Below are positions 40,735-49,433 of a stretch of 64,000 nt of DNA, in pieces (position 1 is the first letter of the stretch; each line of letters begins with the position of its first letter). The stretch spans positions 682,001-746,000 of the forward strand of contig NZ_CP032487.1 of NCBI RefSeq assembly GCF_004124235.1, written 5' to 3'. This DNA is from Yersinia hibernica. Lineage in GTDB: Bacteria > Pseudomonadota > Gammaproteobacteria > Enterobacterales > Enterobacteriaceae. The position numbers were made by a program, and so were the translations under genes. The notes below the pieces were generated by a model that saw nothing but the letters and a program-made list of their open reading frames with translations, was not told where the DNA came from and did no database searches.

Positions 40735-41732
40735 TGGCTGAACCTATTCTATATGTTTCCCCTAGCGATGGGGGGAAGGGTGTCTATATGACATCTGGAA
40801 CACGGTTACTTAGATTTCTTGGTAACTATGACACACTGGGAACAGGTAACCCCCCATCAATTGTATTGAATGGATATACGGGAGGGCAATTATATTTAGT
40901 CCCGACTTCTTTTGGTGGGGTGACTACCCCGGCAGGCACTGCCTCGGCATATGCCTGGTATGTTACCGGTTACTCTATGTCGGGTAACCGCATAACCTTT
41001 ACGACTTCAAATAATAATATGGGATGGGCGACTTTTTCAGCTTTTGAAATCCCAACATCTCCAGCGTTTGGCTCTTATGGGTTATTCTTGCAAAATTCAA
41101 CCAATTTTATGGCAATCACTGATGCTACTGCATTAGGTTTTTGCACATGGAGGGGGCAGGTAACCATATCGTCAGATTGGCAAGTCCCAGCGGGAATACC
41201 CAACCGTGAAAACGCTATTGTGTTTGCTAACTGGGCAGATCCTAATGTGTCGTTACTATACGATGCCCCCAATAAAAACATTCATTGCTTTGCTATCAAT
41301 TCTACCGGTTCGACGAGTAACGGCTCTGTGGTTGCCAATGTTTGTGTTTTCACTACAGGCTTTTTCCCTGCACCGCCCAGCGCAGGCACCGCGGGGCTTG
41401 CCATTTTTAATACGTCAGGACAATGCACATACTCTTCTCGATACGCACCGTTAATTCTGGCAAACACGACACAGCTAAGTTCCACACCTAATACATGGGT
41501 AAATACTGGCATAACAAGGCCCATGATACCTCTTCCTAGCCTTGGAGGACTACCAGCAGGAAGTGAGCAGAGTGGAGGCTATCAAGGCTGGTACCGTACA
41601 GCTATGCGCATGTCTGGTTCCAGCATAACGGCGGGACAAGGCGCTTATGTAAATAGCGTCCCAATGAGTGACAATAGATACGGTAATAGCCCGTTAGCTT
41701 TACCCGTTTTAAATACCGATACTTACTTTTAA
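40734..41732 (+). CDS. Tail protein of DUF6453 type
   Basis: A 332-residue beta-rich protein following J, rich in S, T, G and aromatic residues, with EPILYVSPSDGGKGVYMTSG at the N-terminus. The family occurs behind J in several enterobacterial siphoviruses and prophages. It is probably an accessory tip or fibre component. No coiled coil or collagen-like repeat is visible. Confidence 0.65.
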   Translation: MAEPILYVSPSDGGKGVYMTSGTRLLRFLGNYDTLGTGNPPSIVLNGYTGGQLYLVPTSFGGVTTPAGTASAYAWYVTGYSMSGNRITFTTSNNNMGWATFSAFEIPTSPAFGSYGLFLQNSTNFMAITDATALGFCTWRGQVTISSDWQVPAGIPNRENAIVFANWADPNVSLLYDAPNKNIHCFAINSTGSTSNGSVVANVCVFTTGFFPAPPSAGTAGLAIFNTSGQCTYSSRYAPLILANTTQLSSTPNTWVNTGITRPMIPLPSLGGLPAGSEQSGGYQGWYRTAMRMSGSSITAGQGAYVNSVPMSDNRYGNSPLALPVLNTDTYF

Positions 41733-41752
41733 AATAAAATAGGAAAATAACT

Positions 41753-42691
41753 ATGTCTTGGTATAAGGCAGGTAGCGTCACGTCCGTGGCTGGAACCAAT
41801 ATTATTACCGGCACCGGAACATTATGGAATAATCCCATATTTGGTATTGCTCCCGGACAGATGATTTTCGTTCCCGGCGCAGGTCAGGTTGTTATATATG
41901 AAATATTAGCTGTTGATAGTGATACGCAAATTAGAATAGCGAGCAGTTTAGATTTTTCTATTACTGATTCAGATTATGCCATTGTCACAACTGTATCTAA
42001 CTCAATGTCTGATTTAGCTCGAAGGACGGCGGTTCAGTTGGCGTTATATCAAGGATTGTTACAGGATTGGCAGAATATAACTACCGGAATTGGTGATGTA
42101 ACTATTATTGCACCTGATGGTTCTGAGGTGATAATTCCATCTCTTTCTCAAATGTCTCAGGATATCAGTAATAAGGTTAGCCAAGATGATTTAACGAATG
42201 GCTTATCTGGAAAGGCAGGAAATGGAGAAAACGCAGATATTACGGCGCTTAATGCGCTAACCAAGGCTATAGAAATCACACAAGGCGGGACTGGTAAGAA
42301 TACATTAGCAGGTGCTCAATCAGCGCTGGGAATAGTTGCGGATGCTTTCGGTGCAAGTGGAATAGCCAATACGCCATGGTTAAGTTTAACGACTGCTGGC
42401 GGATGGTCAACCGCTGTAGGCTACTCGCTGATATATAGAAAAGTGCTTGGCATGCTGCAGTTGAAAGTCACGTTGTTTGCAACGTCTGTAGCTACAGGTT
42501 CCATAGTGGGGACCTTACCGGTGGGTTATAGGCCGACTCAAGTACATATCGTCACCCCATTTGGGCAGAGAGACACGTCTGCGGGTCTATACCCTATGAG
42601 GTTTATCGTTAATACGGATGGCAATATTTCCGTAACCCAATTCCAAGGTACAGGCGAAGTCTCCGGCACCTTTCTGATCCCATTGCAATAA
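41753..42691 (+). CDS. Side tail fibre protein
   Basis: A 312-residue protein. N-terminal SWYKAGSVTSVAGTNIITGTGT is the attachment part seen in many tail fibre proteins; an EITQGGTGKNTLAGAQSALGI segment near residue 180 is a repeat typical of fibre shafts; the C-terminal part is the variable host-contact region. It is 10 bp from its chaperone. Confidence 0.85.
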   Translation: MSWYKAGSVTSVAGTNIITGTGTLWNNPIFGIAPGQMIFVPGAGQVVIYEILAVDSDTQIRIASSLDFSITDSDYAIVTTVSNSMSDLARRTAVQLALYQGLLQDWQNITTGIGDVTIIAPDGSEVIIPSLSQMSQDISNKVSQDDLTNGLSGKAGNGENADITALNALTKAIEITQGGTGKNTLAGAQSALGIVADAFGASGIANTPWLSLTTAGGWSTAVGYSLIYRKVLGMLQLKVTLFATSVATGSIVGTLPVGYRPTQVHIVTPFGQRDTSAGLYPMRFIVNTDGNISVTQFQGTGEVSGTFLIPLQ

Positions 42692-42701
42692 AAGGCTGAC
42701 C

Positions 42702-43160
42702 ATGAAACTAAATCAACTAGACAAAGACGGTTTTTTTGAAGTGGACCATATAGAGGGGAAGCTACCGGACAACTGGACGTCTGACCTTGTTGGTAATGGC
42801 TATTACAACGCTCAATATCAAGGGGCGACAAGGAATAATGAAACGGGGGAGTGGTCAGGGGGTAAATGGGCGGAAACTGGAGGCCCTTCGGTTGAAGATA
42901 TCGAGAGTATTAAACATATGCAGGTGGCTATTGCCAGCGCTGAAAAAGTCAGACTAATGTCTCACGCATCAGACATGATTGAAGCATTGTCTGATGAGAT
43001 TGAGGGTCTGGATGAGAACGGTGATGATGTACCGGACAAACTCCGCACTGACTTAAAGGCGTGGAAACAATATCGGGTGAAGGTGAAAAACATCGATATT
43101 TCTCTCGCGCCTAATATCGAGTGGCCAGTATCACCAGAGGCTGATTTAACTGAAGCCTAA
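42702..43160 (+). CDS. Tail fibre assembly chaperone (Tfa-like)
   Basis: A 152-residue acidic protein that helps trimerise the fibre. Family blocks: YYNAQYQGATRNNETGEWSGG, then LDENGDDVPDKLRTDLKAWKQYRVKVKNID and a final PVSPE. It is the last gene of the late operon, followed by a strong terminator. Confidence 0.85.
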   Translation: MKLNQLDKDGFFEVDHIEGKLPDNWTSDLVGNGYYNAQYQGATRNNETGEWSGGKWAETGGPSVEDIESIKHMQVAIASAEKVRLMSHASDMIEALSDEIEGLDENGDDVPDKLRTDLKAWKQYRVKVKNIDISLAPNIEWPVSPEADLTEA

Positions 43161-43168
43161 AATACAAA

Positions 43169-43198
43169 ACCGGGCTTAATGTCCCGGTCTATTTTTTT
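43169..43198 (+). terminator. Terminator at end of late operon
   Basis: ACCGGG-N8-CCCGGT (arms 43169-43174 and 43183-43188) followed by CTATTTTTTTT. Ends the prophage late transcript before it reaches the host genes. Confidence 0.8.
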
Positions 43199-43433
43199 TG
43201 TGCCAGCTAATTCATGGGGCAAAAATGGGGCAAAACATTTTCATATACGTGTAGATTTGTGCGTAGCTAAGCTTTTGAGGGTTGCGTTAAATGGCTGATA
43301 TTTCGCGCTTGTGCAGGCAGGTGCAGAGTAGTGATACATAGACTCAACACTGAATAGACGTATTGAGCCACGTTGCCTCAGCCTCTCTAGATCAGTTTTT
43401 ATAGGATGTACTGGTGCGGAGTGTAGCCCGTTT
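43199..43433. other. Right prophage end with tandem repeat; junction not resolved
   Basis: No gene. ATGGGGCAAAA occurs twice in tandem at 43214-43224 and 43225-43235, a likely arm-type integrase site near attR. Somewhere after it the host sequence starts. The core cannot be defined because attL lies left of the window. Confidence 0.4.
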
Positions 43434-43535
43434 TACTATACCCGTCATCTTTCCCATCGCCGGAGTGTTGTCGGCGCTGGTGTACTCGAATTATTGACTG
43501 ATTGTTGACTCTACATCAACCAGCTCGTCGCGATT
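43434..43535. repeat. Degenerate Yersinia-type intergenic repeat
   Basis: The segment beginning TTTTACTATACCCGTCATC and containing ACTCGAATTATT resembles the family of short repeats found between genes in Yersinia and related bacteria, which start with TATACCCGTCAT and end in CTCGAATTATT. It lies downstream of hmsE and may serve as its end. Identification is from memory of the consensus. Confidence 0.45.
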
Positions 43536-44043
43536 AAGGCGCGGTGACTATCATTGCCACGCGGCGGTTTTCTGCTCGGCCTTTGGCTGTGCGATTATCG
43601 GCCACTGGCTCTAACTTACCCCGGCCGCGCACATCAATATTGGCTCGCGGGATACCAATGCCCGCCAAAGCATCAGCAACAGCGGCGGCTCGTTGGTAAG
43701 ATAACTGTTGGTTATAACTGTCTTCCCCCGTCGCGTCGGTATGCCCATCGACTCGCAGGTGATTAATCCCCACATGGTGCAGGGAGCGGCCAATGTTTTG
43801 TACCGTCTCGACGCCAGAGGCATTTAATTTCCTGACATCACTGTCAAATAACACTTTATTAGCCAGCCCAAACTCCCATCCATTATCCGTTAATTTAAAT
43901 CCTTGCTCCTGTAGCGCTGCAATTTGTTCTGGCGTCAGCCCTTGGTGCGGCTTGGCCTGACAGCCCACTAACACCAACAAACAAAGAGCGAAAAAGCTGA
44001 TCCAAAGAGGATGTTTTTGGTGATTACTTTTTAAACCCAACAT
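43534..44043 (-). CDS. hmsE: OmpA-like lipoprotein YfiB/HmsE
   Basis: Outer-membrane lipoprotein of the YfiBNR system that sequesters the periplasmic repressor YfiR and so frees the diguanylate cyclase. A signal peptide with lipobox LVGC (lipidated Cys about 28) is followed by an OmpA-like peptidoglycan-binding domain: RVDGHTDATGEDSYNQQLSYQRAAAVADAL and NRRVAMIV. Last gene of the operon, five bases after hmsD. The nearest prophage element ends about 300 bp away. Confidence 0.85.
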   Translation of the reverse strand: MLGLKSNHQKHPLWISFFALCLLVLVGCQAKPHQGLTPEQIAALQEQGFKLTDNGWEFGLANKVLFDSDVRKLNASGVETVQNIGRSLHHVGINHLRVDGHTDATGEDSYNQQLSYQRAAAVADALAGIGIPRANIDVRGRGKLEPVADNRTAKGRAENRRVAMIVTAP

Positions 44044-44048
44044 GTCAT

Positions 44049-45362
44049 CTACCCTAAACTTTCTGTGTGTGTACTTTCTGGAATAAAGCCCGACTGATGA
44101 ACAACTCCCCGCTCACAGAGCCGGAAACCTTTCTTTGCCTGATACATAGCTTCATCCGCGCGGTGCAATAAATCATCCGGCGTTTGGGCGTGATCAGGAT
44201 AAATAGCAATACCAATACTGAGTGAAGTGACGATCTCCCGTCCATCAGGCAGCATGATAGGTTGCGTCATACTTCCGATAATATTGTCTGCGATAGTGAG
44301 CACATCATTAGTGTCATGAATCGGTGCCAGTAACACCGCAAACTCATCACCACCGAGGCGGGCGACTAAATCGGACTCACGCAATGAGGAGCGAACTCGG
44401 TCGGCAATAGTGGTGAGCACCACATCGCCTGCGGCATGGCCATAGCTGTCATTGATCTCTTTAAAACGGTCACCATCAAGGAATAAAACCGCAGCGTGTT
44501 CGTTAGATTGACAATCTTTAAGTGTGCGCGTTAACCGCCCTTCAAAGAAGGCGCGGTTTGCTAAACCGGTGAGGCTATCATGGGCTGCACGGTGTGCGAG
44601 TGAGTCATTTTCTCTCGTGAGATGTTCTTGCCATACTTCAAGCTCTTCCAGTAAGCCATTAAAATCGTGACTTAACTCATTTAGCTCTGCAATCTGTGCC
44701 GATGGAACACGCTGGCCAAAGCTGCGGTTGCGGCTGACATTATGAGCGACTTCAGTAATTCGATTCAGCGAACCAATAATGCCAAAGAGCATGCGGCGTG
44801 ACAGGAATAACGCCACGGCGGTGCTGAGGAGCAGACACACCAAGAGGCCCGCTAATCCTTGCAGCAGAAACCGCAGCAGGCCGCCGCCATGGCCGACAAC
44901 AACGACGCTGCCGATTTCATTCCCCGCATGAATGATAGGCAAGACCACGGGGTCGGGTAATGCCCAGCGAGCGAGGCTTTGCTCCACTTGGCGTATTGGG
45001 CCGTCGTCGGGTAGCGTCCATTGAGCGATGATCCGGCCATTAGCGTCCATAATCTTTGCTTCAGCGACTTCTTCATTAGCGGCAATCATTGAAAGCGCCT
45101 CACTCGCCACAACTGTATCCCCAAAAACAACAGCGGCTTCAGTGGTATAGCTGATTGAGCGGGCGATCAAATGCAGGTTATGGTCGGCATACACCCGCAG
45201 AGCAAATAGGGCGACTAAGGTCAGGAAAATACCGGCTGTTGCTACGGAGACCAGTGCCACAGTTAAATGTATTCTGCCCAATACGCGGCCGAGTGTGGGG
45301 AGTTTTGCCGCATTGGCTTGATTTTTGATCCGGCCAAGAGATTTATTTTTTATTGAACTCAT
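44049..45362 (-). CDS. hmsD: Membrane diguanylate cyclase YfiN/HmsD
   Basis: Makes cyclic di-GMP that promotes biofilm. Order: N-terminal membrane span (TVALVSVATAGIFLTLVALFA), periplasmic CHASE8-like sensor, second span (GLAGLLVCLLLSTAVALFL), HAMP domain and a GGDEF domain with the intact active site RLGGDEFAVLL near residue 345. It starts four bases inside the hmsC stop, so the genes are coupled. Repressed by HmsC and freed by HmsE. Confidence 0.9.
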   Translation of the reverse strand: MSSIKNKSLGRIKNQANAAKLPTLGRVLGRIHLTVALVSVATAGIFLTLVALFALRVYADHNLHLIARSISYTTEAAVVFGDTVVASEALSMIAANEEVAEAKIMDANGRIIAQWTLPDDGPIRQVEQSLARWALPDPVVLPIIHAGNEIGSVVVVGHGGGLLRFLLQGLAGLLVCLLLSTAVALFLSRRMLFGIIGSLNRITEVAHNVSRNRSFGQRVPSAQIAELNELSHDFNGLLEELEVWQEHLTRENDSLAHRAAHDSLTGLANRAFFEGRLTRTLKDCQSNEHAAVLFLDGDRFKEINDSYGHAAGDVVLTTIADRVRSSLRESDLVARLGGDEFAVLLAPIHDTNDVLTIADNIIGSMTQPIMLPDGREIVTSLSIGIAIYPDHAQTPDDLLHRADEAMYQAKKGFRLCERGVVHQSGFIPESTHTESLG

Positions 45363-45991
45363 AACGCGTCAGCCTTTTTACGGGCAAGTTGCAACACATT
45401 GGGATGAACTCGTACCCCGGCGCGTGCTAATGCATCCATATTGACTTTGAAAGAGGCTTGCTTGTCTTCCAGCAACAGACAAAACGCACTACCCAAGCTG
45501 CATTTGTCATAATTTTCGCTAATGGTGAGAACCGGGTATCCAGAGAGTTGAGCTGCCAGTTCTTGCCGTTGTTTGTCCTCTATGTTGCCCAGATAAACCA
45601 CGTCACAGTTGCTTGCCAGCACAGCATTGGGCAGTGAATAACGCTGTACTTTAATCGGATGCGTGGTTTGCATTAATGCCGGATTAAAGAGTTCTTCAGC
45701 ATAGTTCGTTGGGGTAATGACACATAAACGAATCACTGGCTGTGGGGCTGGCCAACGCGAATAACTGATAATTCCCAACACCATTTTTGTCGCAGCATCA
45801 CTACGTTCATGAATAAGTTCTTCACTTAAATCATTTGCCGCCATTGAGGAGAATGATGCGAATAAAATTAAGAGCAACGATAATGTGAGGGAATAAGTCC
45901 GCCGCCAGAGACGCCGTGGCAAAGTGGGCTTAAGCAGAGAATGATATTTTTCATCGTTGGCGCCGTTGACTGCGCAAGTTGCAGTGTTCAT
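45359..45991 (-). CDS. hmsC: Periplasmic repressor YfiR/HmsC
   Basis: Inhibits the diguanylate cyclase from the periplasm. The N-terminus has a basic stretch and a long hydrophobic signal (SLTLSLLLILFASFSSMAA) preceding the YfiR domain (TKMVLGIISYSRWP, RLCVITPTNYA, two later CDVVYLG and CSLGSAFCLLLE regions, with cysteines for the usual disulphides). The ATG at 45991 has AGGAA at suitable distance; a longer frame begins at 46015. First gene of the operon. Confidence 0.85.
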   Translation of the reverse strand: MNTATCAVNGANDEKYHSLLKPTLPRRLWRRTYSLTLSLLLILFASFSSMAANDLSEELIHERSDAATKMVLGIISYSRWPAPQPVIRLCVITPTNYAEELFNPALMQTTHPIKVQRYSLPNAVLASNCDVVYLGNIEDKQRQELAAQLSGYPVLTISENYDKCSLGSAFCLLLEDKQASFKVNMDALARAGVRVHPNVLQLARKKADAL

Positions 45992-46147
45992 TTTTGCGCT
46001 TCCTGATGGCGGCATCGCTCACATGTTAATGGCCGCAGTCGAATGGTAAATCGCCGCCAATCTATTATAAGAATTAATTGGCATAATAATAGTCGTGGTG
46101 TTGGTAATATGGGATTTATCTTAAATTCTCTTTGTAATAAATAAAAA

Positions 46148-46170
46148 AAGCCCGGCGAATGGCCGGGCTT
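46148..46170 (-). terminator. Terminator of the P-type ATPase gene
   Basis: On the minus strand AAGCCCGGC-N5-GCCGGGCTT is followed by a T run. It is 21 bases behind the ATPase stop and can stop transcription toward hmsC's promoter region. Confidence 0.8.
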
Positions 46171-46191
46171 GAGTTGTAGAGGCTGGGGATA

Positions 46192-48909
46192 TCAGATGGA
46201 GTTTGATGTGCGGTTGAAGCGCCCAATAACCCATTTTTCCACTTCGACAATCAAGAAGATGGCGATAGAAACCAGCAGTGTTACGCCCCAGTAGTAAGCC
46301 GGTAATGGCTCGGTGCCGAAAGCGGTATTCATAAATGGCAGATAGATAATGGCTAACTGCAACAGAATTAGCACCCCAGAAACTAACCACAATCCCTTGT
46401 TCACAAAGACTTCTTTGTTCAGTGGGAATCTGTCCATAACCCGGCAGTTAAACATGTAAATCCATTGCGCGGTGACCAAAGTTTGCATCAGTACAGTACG
46501 GATAAATTCAGTGCTGTAGCCGCGTGGTTCCATATAGGCTTCCAGGGCAAAGGCGCTGCATGCAATCAAGGTACCGACGAATGCGATGCGCCAAATGGCA
46601 TGGCCGTCTAACACATGTTTTGATGGGTCGCGCGGGTTGCGGCGCATGATGCCTCTTTCTGCCGGTTCAAATGCCAAACCGAAAGAAAGTGTGGTGGAGG
46701 TGGCCATGTTTATCCAGAGAATTTGCAGTGGCGTCAGGGGAATAACGGCTCCCACCAAGATAGCAAAGATGATTAACAGCCCTTGCGCCAAGTTGGTCGG
46801 CAACACAAACAAAATGGTTTTTTTCAGGTTGTCGTAGACACGGCGGCCTTCTTCAACCGCACTGGCAATTGTGGCGAAGTTGTCATCTGACAGCACCATA
46901 TCGGCGGCTTCTTTGGTGACCTCAGTGCCCTTGATGCCCATGGCGATGCCGACATCGGCCTGTTTCAGTGCCGGTGCGTCGTTAACGCCATCGCCGGTCA
47001 TCCCGACAATTTCACCTTTCTCTTGCAATGCTTTTACCAGACGCAGTTTATGTTCCGGGCTGGTACGGGCAAAAATATCATAACGAACAGCGGCTTCCGC
47101 CAGTTCTTTATCATCCATATGCTCCAACTGGCCACCGGTAATGGAGTCTTTCCCATTTCCTATCCCCAGCATCGCGCCAATGGCCATCGCGGTTTCTTGA
47201 TGGTCGCCGGTTATCATCTTCACGCGGATTCCCGCCTGCTGGCAGGTGGCAATAGCGTCGATAGCTTCAGGGCGTGGTGGGTCCATCATGCCGGCGATGC
47301 CGACAAACACCATGCCTTGCTGGATATCACGGTGTTCTAACTCGCTAACCGCCTGTTCTGTTGGACGATAAGCTGCCGCCAGCATGCGCAGGCCCTGCTT
47401 GGTGTAGCGCGTCATCTCGGCATCCCAGTAATCACGGCGGAAAGGAATAACCCCTTTATCCGTCAGTTCTTGCTGGCAGAAAGTGAACAGCACATCTGGT
47501 GCGCCGGTCAGGAAAATACAGTTCTCGGCCCCAATCTGATGGCTGGTAGCCATATATTTGTAGGCTGAATCAAAAGGAATTTTACCGTGCTGAGTGACTT
47601 GGTCGAGCGCAATACCTGATTTGGCCGCCAGAACTTTTAAGGCCCCCTCGGTGGGGCCGCCCACGATAGTCCAATGACCTTGATCATTCTTTTGAATCTG
47701 GCTGTCATTACATAAATTCACCGCAGTGATAAATGTTTTTAACGGCCCGGCAAGAGAAGCTTGTTGGTCACTGCCCTCTGGGTAAATATTACCCACTGGC
47801 TCGTAGCTTTCACCGGTTACTCGGTAGCAATTATCAGCCAGAATCACCGCTTTGACGGTCATTTCGTTCATCGTCAAGGTGCCGGTTTTATCGGAACAGA
47901 CGACGGTCATGGCCCCTAAGGTTTCGACTGTTGGCAGCTTGCGAATAATCGCGCGATTGCGCGCCATCGCCTGCACCCCGAGGGACAGAATAATCGAAAT
48001 AATGGCCGGCAAACCCTCAGGAACAGAGGCGACCGCCAAACTTATCAAGGCTAGCAGCAGTTCATCGACCGGCAAGTCGCGCAAGATAAAGGCGAAGACG
48101 AACAAGAAGGCCATCATCACCAGAATTAGGATGAAAATCGCTTTGCCCAAGCGGTCCATCTGTTGCAGTAGCGGAGTACGTGTTGCTTCAACGGCCGACA
48201 TCATTTGGTTGATATGGCCCAGTTCAGTATCACCGCCACTGGCAATCACCACGCCTTTCGCCGTGCCGGCACTGATCGTCGTCCCCGAGAACAACAGGTT
48301 TTTACGGTCACCAATCACTGATTCATTAGCAATAACTTCAATTTGCTTTTCAACAACAGTTGATTCGCCAGTCAGGATAGCTTCTTCAATCTGGAGGTTA
48401 TGGGCTTCGAGTAACCGCAGGTCAGCGGGGATCTTATCCCCCGGCTTCAATGTGACGATATCACCCGGCACCAAATCCTGTGCGTCAATGGTTTTTGCGT
48501 TACCATCACGGATAACAACAGCTTTACTGGAAAGCATGTTTTGAATGCTTTTCAGCGATTTCTCAGCTTTATTTTCCTGAACATAACCAATTAATGCATT
48601 AATAACCGCCACACAAAGAATGATTATGGTGTCGACAGAATGGCCCATCAGGCCTTTGACCAGCGCTGCGGCTAATAAAATGTAAATCAGGACGTCATTA
48701 AAATGGGCGAGAAATTGCAGGAGTGGGTGCTTACTTTTTTTGGCAGGCAGCGCATTGGGGCCATATTGCTTAAGGCGCTCTTCGGCGTCTTGTTGGCTTA
48801 ACCCTTCTTCGCGGCTATTGAGCTGCTGCAAAGATTCTTCCACAGTAAGTTGATACCAAGCTTTACCTTCTGGCGGCGAGGCAGTTTTATGGTTTGATGA
48901 GTTTTGCAT
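46192..48909 (-). CDS. Cation-transporting P-type ATPase, SERCA/P2A-like
   Basis: Pumps cations across the inner membrane using ATP. The actuator motif is EAILTGES, the phosphorylated Asp is in CSDKTGTLT (about residue 334), and the hinge motif is GMTGDGVNDAPALK. TM4 carries VASVPEGLPA, the PEGLP pattern of calcium-type (P2) pumps, so calcium, or possibly sodium/manganese, is the likely substrate. About ten membrane spans in 905 residues. It stands alone with a clear terminator. Substrate not decided. Confidence 0.9.
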   Translation of the reverse strand: MQNSSNHKTASPPEGKAWYQLTVEESLQQLNSREEGLSQQDAEERLKQYGPNALPAKKSKHPLLQFLAHFNDVLIYILLAAALVKGLMGHSVDTIIILCVAVINALIGYVQENKAEKSLKSIQNMLSSKAVVIRDGNAKTIDAQDLVPGDIVTLKPGDKIPADLRLLEAHNLQIEEAILTGESTVVEKQIEVIANESVIGDRKNLLFSGTTISAGTAKGVVIASGGDTELGHINQMMSAVEATRTPLLQQMDRLGKAIFILILVMMAFLFVFAFILRDLPVDELLLALISLAVASVPEGLPAIISIILSLGVQAMARNRAIIRKLPTVETLGAMTVVCSDKTGTLTMNEMTVKAVILADNCYRVTGESYEPVGNIYPEGSDQQASLAGPLKTFITAVNLCNDSQIQKNDQGHWTIVGGPTEGALKVLAAKSGIALDQVTQHGKIPFDSAYKYMATSHQIGAENCIFLTGAPDVLFTFCQQELTDKGVIPFRRDYWDAEMTRYTKQGLRMLAAAYRPTEQAVSELEHRDIQQGMVFVGIAGMMDPPRPEAIDAIATCQQAGIRVKMITGDHQETAMAIGAMLGIGNGKDSITGGQLEHMDDKELAEAAVRYDIFARTSPEHKLRLVKALQEKGEIVGMTGDGVNDAPALKQADVGIAMGIKGTEVTKEAADMVLSDDNFATIASAVEEGRRVYDNLKKTILFVLPTNLAQGLLIIFAILVGAVIPLTPLQILWINMATSTTLSFGLAFEPAERGIMRRNPRDPSKHVLDGHAIWRIAFVGTLIACSAFALEAYMEPRGYSTEFIRTVLMQTLVTAQWIYMFNCRVMDRFPLNKEVFVNKGLWLVSGVLILLQLAIIYLPFMNTAFGTEPLPAYYWGVTLLVSIAIFLIVEVEKWVIGRFNRTSNSI

Positions 48910-49433
48910 TGAAAGAACCTTCTTAAAAATTAAAAATCTGAAGTCTATCTATCCGTTTTTTTATCTCATTACCGTTAAGGTTAACGGTGTAGGGTAGTGA
49001 ATACTCTTCCGTGAAAATATTCAGTTCCTTAATTATTTGATTTTTATTGGAAGACAAAAAAATGATTCTGAATGATATATTTACAACAACAAAGTTATAT
49101 TAAGCAAGGATAGTAGATTTTTATCAAAATAGTGTCTTGATCTGAGATAATAAAGTCAAAATATTTGGTCGCAAATAGTTGTTAACTCAGTGAATACTAA
49201 GCCATTACCTAGTGAATTATTCTGTTGTTCGCCATCTCCAGCCCCGAGAATGCCATCCAGCGTTTAAACTATCACCCAGAAATATTAATTTTCCATGACT
49301 ATTCGTGCGTGTAATCGCTGGCTATCAGATGAAACTCTTAGTTAGTATGTCCTGCTGCCGGAACTAATGATGACTAAGCTAATCAGAAGTTGCGGTAAGC
49401 AAAATGCAGTAGCCAACAACCGGTGAGGAAACA
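48910..49433. other. Intergenic region between ATPase and slt
   Basis: About 520 bp, AT-rich near the ATPase start, without a coding frame or RNA I can recognise. It should hold divergent promoters for the ATPase and slt; no clear hexamer pairs were fixed. Confidence 0.3.

Noticed and set aside
47852..48544. 230-codon open frame on the plus strand
   Set aside because: Runs antisense to the P-type ATPase, with no ribosome site and low-complexity composition.
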